Below are positions 16,217-21,766 of a DNA stretch of 36,851 nt, piece after piece. The DNA is from a virus, in IMG/VR virus record IMGVR_UViG_3300007760_000948, positions 1-36,851 of that record. One strand, given 5' to 3'. A program made the translations under genes and the position numbers. Each line of letters opens with the position of its first letter. Position 1 is the first letter of the stretch. A model generated the notes under the pieces. The model did no database searches, was not told where the DNA came from, and saw nothing but the letters and a program-made list of their open reading frames with translations.

Positions 16217-16242
16217 TATGTCCCACGACAAAGCAGGTAAAT

Positions 16243-16488
16243 ATGTTTGGCCTATACGGGTTGAGAACGGAGCACCTTCGATTGGGTTGGGACCGAGGTT
16301 TCGAGACCATCTACCATCGGGATCTGGTGGCCTTCTTCAAGTCCGAGAAAGAGGCTTGCGACTACGCCCATTCGTGGTCGCTCAAGAGTCGAGAAGGCTT
16401 CCACGCTCGTTCAGTCCTAAAAGGCTACACGAGTTTCGAGGTCGAAGAACACGATGTTCCACACAGCCCTCAGAGCAAGGGGGGCTGA
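16243..16488 (+). CDS. Small protein of unknown function, 81 aa
   Basis: I selected ATG 16243 (MFGLYGLRTEHLRLGWDRGF) with a weak AGG 4-6 bases upstream; a longer frame from 16174 would overlap the previous gene. An alternative frame over the same DNA (ATG 16218) is Arg/Ser-rich and less protein-like. The product is basic/acidic mixed, with the helix AFFKSEKEACDYAHSWSL. No domain recognised. Its stop lies inside the GGGGGGCTGATT box of the next putative promoter. Confidence 0.55.
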   Translation: MFGLYGLRTEHLRLGWDRGFETIYHRDLVAFFKSEKEACDYAHSWSLKSREGFHARSVLKGYTSFEVEEHDVPHSPQSKGG

Positions 16489-16506
16489 TTTGTTGGCTGG
16501 CCGATA
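16479..16506 (+). promoter_or_regulatory. Putative phage promoter upstream of 86-aa gene
   Basis: GGGGGGCTGATT (16479-16490), 10 bases, then CCGATA (16501-16506). GGCCG/CGGCC around ATAAAA (16499-16514) forms a small hairpin over the second box. ATG 16564 lies about 57 bases downstream. Confidence 0.5.
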
Positions 16507-16563
16507 AAACGGCCATAAGGTGCCCTCAAAGGGGTATCGTTAGTATTACGAAAAGAGGGAACC

Positions 16564-16824
16564 ATGTTTGATGAATCAGACACATTAGTTGATCGAGTTT
16601 GCGGAGTTGTTTTGCTGGCCACTATAGCGGTCGCTGGCATTTGGTACGTCGGGTTTGCTTTGCCAGAGCGTGACGCAAAGTTATGGGCCATCCACGAGTG
16701 CTACATCAGCAGTGGTTGTGAGGCCGAACTTGGCGTTCCCTCCTCCCGTAACTTGCCAGCCGAACAATGTTGGGCTGACTGCACTGAGATCGTAGCTCAC
16801 CATTACCAAGGGAGAGACCTCTAA
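16564..16824 (+). CDS. Small single-pass membrane protein, 86 aa
   Basis: ATG 16564 follows GAGGGAACC. Residues about 12-32 (VCGVVLLATIAVAGIWYVGF) form one transmembrane helix, followed by a short extracytoplasmic or periplasmic region with four Cys (HECYISSGCEAEL, EQCWADCTE), likely two disulfides. It could be a small membrane effector or spanin-like protein, but there is no specific family match. The next gene begins one base after its stop. Confidence 0.7.
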   Translation: MFDESDTLVDRVCGVVLLATIAVAGIWYVGFALPERDAKLWAIHECYISSGCEAELGVPSSRNLPAEQCWADCTEIVAHHYQGRDL

Positions 16825-16825
16825 G

Positions 16826-17005
16826 ATGGCCAAGTCGAAGAAGAAGTCCATCAAGTCGAAGCAACGCAAGAAGCGTAACCGCAAGGCGAAGGACATGAGA
16901 ACAGTCCTTTCCACCCATAAGGTTGAAATGAAGGGGGGGCCGATTCCAAACCCCCCCGATAGTGCAAAGGAGGCAATACCGCCTCCACTAACAAAGAGGC
17001 CGTAG
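16826..17005 (+). CDS. Very basic Lys/Arg-rich small protein, 59 aa
   Basis: The ORF starts MAKSKKKSIKSKQRKKRNRK and has a Pro-rich C-terminus (PIPNPPDSAKEAIPPP). Nearly half of the first 22 residues are Lys or Arg, suggesting nucleic-acid binding. GGGAGAG lies 10 bases upstream and the gene begins one base after the previous stop. The middle codons contain a GGGGGGG/CCCCCCC inverted repeat (16933-16957), so part of its sequence may be constrained at RNA level. No known family. Confidence 0.55.
   Translation: MAKSKKKSIKSKQRKKRNRKAKDMRTVLSTHKVEMKGGPIPNPPDSAKEAIPPPLTKRP
16933..16957. other. Perfect 7-bp G:C inverted repeat inside the 59-aa gene
   Basis: G7 (16933-16939) and C7 (16951-16957) flank CCGATTCCAAA. 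The same bases also give a weak copy of the promoter motif (GGGGGGGCCGATT, 10 bases, CCGATA) in front of the GHKL gene at 17035. A second hairpin GGAGGC/GCCTCC follows at 16969-16986. Confidence 0.5.
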
Positions 17006-17034
17006 GCCCAAAGGAAAAAGGAAACAAGAATAGA

Positions 17035-18498
17035 ATGAGTACAACAGAAATTTTGAAGGTGGACACAAAGGGGTTTAGTAAACTCCTGTCCGAAAATGGA
17101 ATCGATTGGATTCCCCGTGAGCTTTTACAAAACGCATGGGACCAAAACGTAACCGAGGTTCGCATGACCATCGAGTCGGTGGGACATGGCCGAGGTAAGA
17201 TCGTCATCACAGATGACGATCCTGACGGGTTTGCAGACCTGTCGCATAGCTTCACCCTCTTTGCCGAAAGCGGCAAGAAGGTGGACCCGACCTTGCGAGG
17301 TCGATTCAATATGGGCGAGAAACAAGTCATCGCCTATTGTGTGGAAACAGGTGGAGAGGTCGAAATCCTCACCACCAGTGGGGGCTACCACTTCTCTAAG
17401 GCGAAGGGTCGAACCAAGTTGCGTCGGACTACGAACAAGGGGTCACAGATCACTTGTACTTTCCGAGCCTCAAAGCAAGTCATCACTGGCATGGTTGAAA
17501 GCATTGACGGGTTCCTCCCGCCACATGACTTCCCGACTTTCGTCAATGGTACTGAGCTTACGGTTCAGAAGCCCTATGCAAAGGTCACAGAGTCGCTTCC
17601 TACGGTGATTGCGAACGATGAGGGGGAACTTACCCACTCGGCTCGAAAGGCCCTTGTAGAGCTACACAGGGCGGAGAGCGGGGATACCTCGATGATCTAC
17701 GAAATGGGTATCCCCATCGTAGAGAACCCGACCCCGTATCATGTCAATGTGCATCAGAAGGTGCCGCTGAACTACAAGCGAGATTCAGTGACCCCTGCTT
17801 ACCTCCGTAAGATTCTGACCATCGTAGGCAACCTGTCAGCTTCAGACCTGACTCCCGAAGAAGTGAAGGAGTCGTGGGTCAACAAGGCTATGGAGACAAC
17901 GAACCCTACAGCCACACAGACGCTTTTCGTTGCGAAGCACGGCAAGGATGCTGTGAAGCATAACCCAAGTGAACCTGAGTCATCCGCAGCCGCAACCGCC
18001 GCTGGAATGAAAGTGGTTTACGGGGGTAACCACACCAAGGCTGCGTGGGGAAATATCGATGCGTCGGTCAATGTCCCAACCGCTACGGATTTGTTTCCAG
18101 AGGCAACCGTCAAGTATGGCGATGGGCCTAATGTGAACATCCCGAAAGAGAAGTGGACTCCCAACATGGCTACGCTGGCGCAGTACGCTTCGTGGCTCCA
18201 TGAGAAGGTCCACGGAAGCCCCATCACAGTGAAATGGCATAATGACCCTCGTGGGCATCAAGCCGTTTACGGAAGCGGCCTCGCTTTCAACAAGCGTTCT
18301 TTAGGGAAGCGGTGGATCGATGCCGCTGTTGAAACCCGTGCAGGTTTTCAGCAGTACCTCGACATTTGCATCCATGAGTTCGCTCACAAGTATGGGGACT
18401 CCCATTACTCGGATGCTTTCTATCAGGGCTGTACAAAGGTTGGGGCGAAGGTCGCCATGATCTTAGTGGAAGAGGATCTTCCAAGTTGGCTCGATTGA
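17035..18498 (+). CDS. GHKL-type ATPase with C-terminal HExxH motif, 487 aa
   Basis: The N-terminal half has Bergerat-fold motifs: N-box RELLQNAWDQN (about 28-38), G1 box DDDPDGFAD (about 60-68) and G2 box GRFNMGEKQV (about 89-98). This fold is shared by Hsp90, GyrB, MutL and histidine kinases. There is no kinase dimerisation domain. After a linker rich in Ala/Ser/Pro at about 310-330, a separate C-terminal part contains HEFAH (447-451) followed by KYGDSHYSDAF, a zincin-like metal site with possible third ligand D455 or H457. Such a fusion could couple ATP-driven conformational change to proteolysis, but that is inference. ATG 17035 has AAGGAAA upstream. Confidence 0.8.
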   Translation: MSTTEILKVDTKGFSKLLSENGIDWIPRELLQNAWDQNVTEVRMTIESVGHGRGKIVITDDDPDGFADLSHSFTLFAESGKKVDPTLRGRFNMGEKQVIAYCVETGGEVEILTTSGGYHFSKAKGRTKLRRTTNKGSQITCTFRASKQVITGMVESIDGFLPPHDFPTFVNGTELTVQKPYAKVTESLPTVIANDEGELTHSARKALVELHRAESGDTSMIYEMGIPIVENPTPYHVNVHQKVPLNYKRDSVTPAYLRKILTIVGNLSASDLTPEEVKESWVNKAMETTNPTATQTLFVAKHGKDAVKHNPSEPESSAAATAAGMKVVYGGNHTKAAWGNIDASVNVPTATDLFPEATVKYGDGPNVNIPKEKWTPNMATLAQYASWLHEKVHGSPITVKWHNDPRGHQAVYGSGLAFNKRSLGKRWIDAAVETRAGFQQYLDICIHEFAHKYGDSHYSDAFYQGCTKVGAKVAMILVEEDLPSWLD

Positions 18499-18662
18499 AC
18501 GTAATCAAGTACCTGTTTAGTGGGGCTATGCTGGAGATCCTTGTGGTCTTCGGCATAGTCCTCTCTATGATGTGGGCTTTTGACGCAGCGGGTTGCGAAG
18601 AAAACCATGCCCCTACACCACCCGAAAGCCTTTGGCTTCCAAAGGATACTCAATCCCGATGA
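18495..18662 (+). CDS. Small membrane protein, 55 aa
   Basis: The TTG at 18495 overlaps the GHKL stop (TTGA), and the stop overlaps the next ATG (ATGA), so translational coupling on both sides is likely. ATG 18528 would give 44 residues. One transmembrane helix, MLEILVVFGIVLSMMWAF, is followed by a short Pro-rich tail (HAPTPPESLWLPKD). Function unknown. Confidence 0.5.
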   Translation: MNVIKYLFSGAMLEILVVFGIVLSMMWAFDAAGCEENHAPTPPESLWLPKDTQSR

Positions 18663-18808
18663 CTGTAGTTCTAAAAGACGGTAGCCGAGTTCCGATCCCT
18701 GAGGGGTACACTCTTGAAGAAGTTTTGGACATTCTAAAAGAAGTTGGGCATGAACCCGCCCACTTGCTTGATGAAAACGGCAACCATTTAGAACTCAAGG
18801 CGGCATAA
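18659..18808 (+). CDS. Small protein, 49 aa
   Basis: The start MTVVLKDGSRVPIPEGYTLE overlaps the preceding stop. The compact beta-alpha pattern (VVLKDGSRVPIPEGYT then LEEVLDILKEVG) resembles a small ubiquitin-like or regulatory fold, but no family is recognised. The next gene starts 1 base after its stop. Confidence 0.55.
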   Translation: MTVVLKDGSRVPIPEGYTLEEVLDILKEVGHEPAHLLDENGNHLELKAA

Positions 18809-18809
18809 T

Positions 18810-19061
18810 ATGTCAGTAGCACGAGACGAACGGCGGAAGCGGGCTGAAGCTCTGGCCGAAGAACGGGCCAAGCGCACCCCCGAACAGCAGATTGCTCGTT
18901 TGGATCAAATGTTCGGTGAGGGTAAGGGGGCCGTTAAGGAACGGGCCAAGCTCGCCAAGCGGATTGCGGATGCCAAGCCGAAGGCCAAGGCTGAAAAGCC
19001 TGAAAAGAAGGCCAAGGCTGAAAAGAAGGGTAAGAAGAAGGGCAAGGCTAAAGATGGATGA
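18810..19061 (+). CDS. Lys/Ala/Glu-rich small protein, 83 aa
   Basis: The N-terminal helical part (RDERRKRAEALAEERAKRTP) is followed by EQQIARLDQMFGEGKGAVKE and a Lys/Ala repeat tail (KPKAKAEKPEKKAKAEKKGK). The tail resembles histone H1-like or nucleoid-binding tails; DNA or RNA binding is plausible. The SD is weak, so translation is probably coupled to the preceding gene. Confidence 0.65.
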   Translation: MSVARDERRKRAEALAEERAKRTPEQQIARLDQMFGEGKGAVKERAKLAKRIADAKPKAKAEKPEKKAKAEKKGKKKGKAKDG

Positions 19062-19242
19062 GCCGTGCCTTGACAAGCCGAGCCTTGTCAAACCTTCCCC
19101 TAACGTCAAGGTTTCAAAACCTATCAAGCATTCCCGTACCGTGAAGGTCAACGGGCGGGAGGTCGAAGTTGCCTACCGATCTACCAAGCCGTCATCATCT
19201 TCATCGATGACCACACAGCAATCAGGGCAACGGGAGCAGTGA
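19054..19242 (+). CDS. Possible small basic protein, 62 aa
   Basis: ATG 19054 overlaps the end of the 83-aa gene. The product contains VKVNGREVEVAYRSTK, plausible as a beta-hairpin, then a Ser-rich tail. Its last 70 bases overlap the convergent lipoprotein gene on the minus strand, so only one of the two ends may be correct. I keep it with low confidence. Confidence 0.4.
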   Translation: MDEPCLDKPSLVKPSPNVKVSKPIKHSRTVKVNGREVEVAYRSTKPSSSSSMTTQQSGQREQ

Positions 19243-19376
19243 TCTCGGATATAGAGAACGCTCCAATGGGTTTCTTCCTCTCTAATATCGCCAGCATCCG
19301 AAACATCGGGGGTTGGTGCCATCTCAACACAAGAGAGGATCAAGAGGGTAGGGATCAAGAGTAGTGTTGTTTTCAT
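19173..19376 (-). CDS. Small lipoprotein, 67 aa
   Basis: The N-terminus MKTTLLLIPTLLILSC is a signal peptide with a lipobox (LILSC, Cys16), predicting a membrane-anchored lipoprotein. The mature part is short and acidic, with four further Cys (HCSRCPDCC) and an acidic DEDDDG end. The start overlaps the previous stop (TAATG). Small phage lipoproteins act in lysis (outer spanins) or superinfection exclusion; no other lysis gene is visible nearby, so neither can be chosen. Confidence 0.7.
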   Translation of the reverse strand: MKTTLLLIPTLLILSCVEMAPTPDVSDAGDIREEETHWSVLYIRDHCSRCPDCCVVIDEDDDGLVDR

Positions 19377-19618
19377 TATCCTGCGGCCCTTTTCCGAAGC
19401 AGTTCAAACAACTCAGGGTGATCATCGCAGATGCTTTCGCCGTTCCCTTCAGGAAGGTCATCCACTCGCCGCATTAATGCGACAGCGAAATCAACGACCC
19501 CACCCATCTCCTCGACTGTTTCGGGGGGAACGCACAAGTCCTCTACCAAACGCCGTGCAAGTAGGCGTAAATAGAGTTCTTCTCTGAGATCAATAAGCTC
19601 GCCCATCAGTTTCTTCAC
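19376..19618 (-). CDS. Small protein of unknown function, 80 aa
   Basis: GTG 19618 has AGGG nearby; ATG 19606 is an alternative four codons later. The product is acidic and helical (LIDLREELYLRLLARRLVED), with an ELFELLRKRAAG end. No family recognised. It overlaps the 56-aa gene at one end and the lipoprotein at the other, forming a three-gene minus-strand operon. Confidence 0.65.
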   Translation of the reverse strand: MKKLMGELIDLREELYLRLLARRLVEDLCVPPETVEEMGGVVDFAVALMRRVDDLPEGNGESICDDHPELFELLRKRAAG

Positions 19619-19760
19619 TTTGCCCTGATTTCTTATCCACAGGCTTACGGGGCAGGTGGTCCTTCATAAAGGGAAGAACAAGTTGCTGCCCGCCGAAATC
19701 CTCCGGGGCGTTATTCTTGGTGTCGGTCTTTTTTGTTTCAGTTTCTTCTGGCTGTGGCAT
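19590..19760 (-). CDS. Small hydrophilic protein, 56 aa
   Basis: ATG 19760 follows AGAGGTGA. The sequence is mostly charged and probably disordered (PQPEETETKKTDTKNNAPED), with a short LVLPFMKDHL motif in the middle that resembles a QLxLPF-type peptide (QQLVLPF). QLxLPF-like peptides bind sliding clamps, so this could contact the phage or host beta clamp; that is inference from one short motif. Confidence 0.55.
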   Translation of the reverse strand: MPQPEETETKKTDTKNNAPEDFGGQQLVLPFMKDHLPRKPVDKKSGQSEETDGRAY

Positions 19761-19780
19761 GTCGTCACCTCTACACAATT

Positions 19781-20440
19781 GGGGAGTCTCATAGGATACC
19801 CACCGAACCAGCCCACATAGGGCGTTTAGGGGTGTGGTTCCATAACTACCCGATAAGATTGGTTGAACCTACTTTCTCAAAAAGTTCACCATCAACCTTC
19901 TTGCGAAATCTGATGAAGGCGGGTAGAAGCATCCTCATTGTTCAGTCCTGTCATTGACAGGCCAGCAGAGGTCACGCCCGTTGCAAGAAATCTCAAAAAA
20001 GAGAGCATCAACCATCGGGATTGAGAGAAATAGCCAGCCATCGGACATTTCTCGAAGCACTTTGGGGGGGAAACCCTCGTGGGATTGGCTAAACCACCGA
20101 ACAGTGACGGCTCAGGGTTCCCTACAGCATCTTCGGATTGAGGGATCTCGGAGGGAGAGTATAGAAACCCTCTATCCTATGTTGTTCCGAGGGAGGTGGC
20201 ATTCCGAAAGGAGGCTCCCTGTTGCGATTAAACTGAAGACTCTAATTAAGTATTCAGGAAGAGACATAGGATCTGCAATCATCAACACCAGAAACCAAAG
20301 ACTTTGAACCAAAACCAAAACCGAACTTACTACTAAACCAATACCTACTATCACTACTCTTACTCTAACTAATGCTACGCCCAAACTTTTACGCTCAAAG
20401 TTCTACTTCTACGCTTAAACCAGACCTTTAGGCTCGATAT
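19781..20440 (+). ncRNA. Candidate large structured non-coding RNA
   Basis: No ORF here has an SD or protein-like composition. Perfect helices visible on the plus strand: GAACCA/TGGTTC (19805-19810 with 19835-19840); CCTGTC/GACAGG (19947-19952 with 19956-19961); GAGAAAT/ATTTCTC (20025-20031 with 20047-20053), whose loop AGCCA (20032-20036) can pair with TGGCT (20086-20090) as a pseudoknot; TCCCT/AGGGA with an inner cUUCGg tetraloop (20119-20145); AGGGAG/CTCCCT (20190-20195 with 20215-20220) capped by TCC-GAAA-GGA; and CTGAA/TTCAG (20233-20237 with 20253-20257), the last two enclosed by ATCCTATGT/ACATAGGAT (20174-20182 with 20264-20272). UUCG and GNRA loops exist only in this orientation. Large ornate RNAs such as GOLLD and ROOL occur in phages, but I cannot assign this one to either. 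Confidence 0.6.
20281..20440 (+). other. G-depleted tract with ACGC-spaced repeats
   Basis: The plus strand is rich in A, C and T, with only a dozen or so G in 160 bases (ACCAAAACCAAAACC, then CTACTATCACTACTC). Three ACGC words appear about 15-20 bases apart near 20377-20415. It would be nearly unstructured as RNA and lies at the 3' end of the candidate ncRNA. The complementary strand has a Leu/Val-rich frame that lacks a start and SD. Confidence 0.6.
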
Positions 20441-20485
20441 CCAATGACGTTCCTATTTCGGGATCTTTCCTGTGGAGGGATTCCT

Positions 20486-20878
20486 GTGAGGAAAGTACAT
20501 CCAGATACCGTAGCGATCCTGTTTTATGGTTTAGGATTGGCCAGAGTTGACTACCCACTTTCGGGTGCTGCTGGTCCTTCTAAGTTTGTTGTGCTGTCTC
20601 AAAAGGTTTCGGGGATTGCTCCTATGGGCTTGACCTTTCCCCCTACGGCCATCCGTGGGGACTTGTGGTTTGCCATCAAGGATAAAGTCGCTTCTTTAAG
20701 CCTGTCCCGTCCGTCGATCAGTGTGATGTTCCAACAACGAGATGTTGGTTCGTTGCTGAAGATTGCCGAAGATATTTTGTATGAAGCCTTGGCTGCGGTC
20801 GCTCCTGAATATGTAGAGCAGACCCAAAACCCTTCGGGGATTCGTATTCCTGGTTGGGACGCTAAAGCTGGCGGGTAG
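20486..20878 (+). CDS. Protein of unknown function, 130 aa
   Basis: GTG 20486 is chosen because GGAGGG lies 6 bases upstream; an ATG at 20444 has no SD. The product begins (M)RKVHPDTVAILFYGLGLARV and contains a Pro/Gly-rich middle and a helix LLKIAEDILYEALAAVAPEY. No domain recognised. It is the first gene after the candidate ncRNA and is followed by a hairpin that covers the next gene's SD. Confidence 0.65.
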   Translation: MRKVHPDTVAILFYGLGLARVDYPLSGAAGPSKFVVLSQKVSGIAPMGLTFPPTAIRGDLWFAIKDKVASLSLSRPSISVMFQQRDVGSLLKIAEDILYEALAAVAPEYVEQTQNPSGIRIPGWDAKAGG

Positions 20879-20879
20879 T

Positions 20880-20906
20880 ATCCCCTCTCAAAGATATTGA
20901 GGGGAT
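20880..20906 (+). promoter_or_regulatory. Hairpin sequestering the SD of the 62-aa gene
   Basis: ATCCCCTC (20880-20887) and GAGGGGAT (20899-20906) form a perfect 8-bp stem with an 11-base loop. The 3' arm contains the only SD (GAGGGG) for ATG 20910. It may repress translation unless opened by a ribosome or factor, or act as a weak terminator; there is no U tract. Confidence 0.6.
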
Positions 20907-20909
20907 CGC

Positions 20910-21098
20910 ATGACAGACCAAGAGCAAAAACAGCCGCCACCATCAAAAAAACCACTGCACTTTATCCGTTGCCAAGCCTCACAACGCTGTGAGGGCAATC
21001 AGGCACGGCTTGATTTCAAGAAGAAGCTCGCAAGTGGCGGCCATGCTTATCGCTACACGTGCCTCACCTGTAATAAGGCGTGGCATATCTCTTTGTGA
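20910..21098 (+). CDS. Small Cys-containing protein, 62 aa
   Basis: MTDQEQKQPPPSKKPLHFIR is followed by C-x5-C (CQASQRC) and a later CLTC, spaced like a small zinc-binding unit, and the end NKAWHISL. Zinc-ribbon function is likely but the partner is unknown. ATG 20910 follows GAGGGGATCGC. Confidence 0.65.
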   Translation: MTDQEQKQPPPSKKPLHFIRCQASQRCEGNQARLDFKKKLASGGHAYRYTCLTCNKAWHISL

Positions 21099-21101
21099 GA
21101 T

Positions 21102-21128
21102 GTGTCCGTTTCCGCCAAATTTTCGGTA
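21102..21128 (+). promoter_or_regulatory. Putative phage promoter, second subtype, before clamp-loader genes
   Basis: GTGTCCGTTT (21102-21111), 11 bases, then TCGGTA (21123-21128). It stands 24 bases upstream of ATG 21152 and would drive the two clamp-loader genes and perhaps the reductase. Confidence 0.5.
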
Positions 21129-21151
21129 TGGAAATTAGATAAGGGAGAGAC

Positions 21152-21766
21152 ATGGAGCAGCGGATCGAGACATCGCTTGTAGGAGCCTCCGTAAGCCTGT
21201 TTCACGGTCAAGGTGCTCAGGATGCGGCTATGGAAGCCGCAGGGCAATACGGGCGAATCCTCGCTGTTTTAGGGGGAGAAAAAGGGCTTCGTAAGGATGA
21301 CTCCAGAGAGATGCTTCGTCTCCACAACATGCCACCAGCTTCGGATGCTTTTGGTTCCGTGGTTCTTGGACCGATGGACTTGGCTACCTTTGAGGCTGCG
21401 GATGCCCTTCTCAAGATAATCGAAGAACCCAGCCACTACACCCGACCGTTTTTGTGGGCTTTTGATTTAGGCGAAGTTCCGAAAACGATCCGATCTCGAT
21501 GCCAAGCCGTTTGGTCTTATGGCGAGTCCTCCACCTCAGAAGAAATCGACCCAAAGCTAATCGAAGAAGCCTTGGCGGGAAACGGGACCACCATTGGGGA
21601 GTTGATGCTAAAGCACGACCCCAAAACCGTCTTGGATGCCGCCTTGGACCATCTCTCAAAACGAGAGTTCGAGCCTCGCATGTGGTTGCTCATGAAGAAT
21701 GTCCTTGGGCGTGAAAGTATCGCATCAGTATCTGCGGCATTGGCCAACGCAGGTATTGAAAAATGA
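21152..21766 (+). CDS. Clamp-loader delta'-like subunit, 204 aa
   Basis: The segment ADALLKIIEEPSHYTRPFLW with the following DLGEVPKTIRSRCQ matches the region of bacterial DNA polymerase III delta' and gamma/tau where the SRC motif contacts the neighbouring ATPase site. There is no Walker A motif, as expected for delta', and the protein is shorter than E. coli HolB (334 aa), lacking most of the N-terminal lid. It would sit in a clamp-loader pentamer that opens the beta ring. The next gene is delta-like and overlaps by 4 bases, which strongly supports the call. Start: ATG 21152 after GGGAGAGAC. Confidence 0.75.
   Translation: MEQRIETSLVGASVSLFHGQGAQDAAMEAAGQYGRILAVLGGEKGLRKDDSREMLRLHNMPPASDAFGSVVLGPMDLATFEAADALLKIIEEPSHYTRPFLWAFDLGEVPKTIRSRCQAVWSYGESSTSEEIDPKLIEEALAGNGTTIGELMLKHDPKTVLDAALDHLSKREFEPRMWLLMKNVLGRESIASVSAALANAGIEK

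Noticed and set aside
16131-16571. 146-aa frame overlapping the 81-aa gene
   Set aside because: Arg/Ser-rich, overlaps the previous gene by 86 bases and crosses the promoter motif at 16479. The 81-aa frame is more protein-like.
19980-20150. Group I or group II intron in the structured region
   Set aside because: I found neither the group I P7/R-S core nor the group II domain V (AGC...GUU-type catalytic triad) pattern, and no interrupted gene flanks the region.
19954-20307. 117-aa plus-strand frame in the gene-poor region
   Set aside because: Ser/Arg-rich with no domain and no SD. It runs through perfect inverted repeats and tetraloops, which better explain the sequence as RNA.
20172-20384. 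70-aa Leu/Val-rich minus-strand frame that looks like a membrane protein
   Set aside because: Starts at TTG with no SD. The hydrophobic residues come from the G-poor tract, and the frame covers the RNA-like stems.
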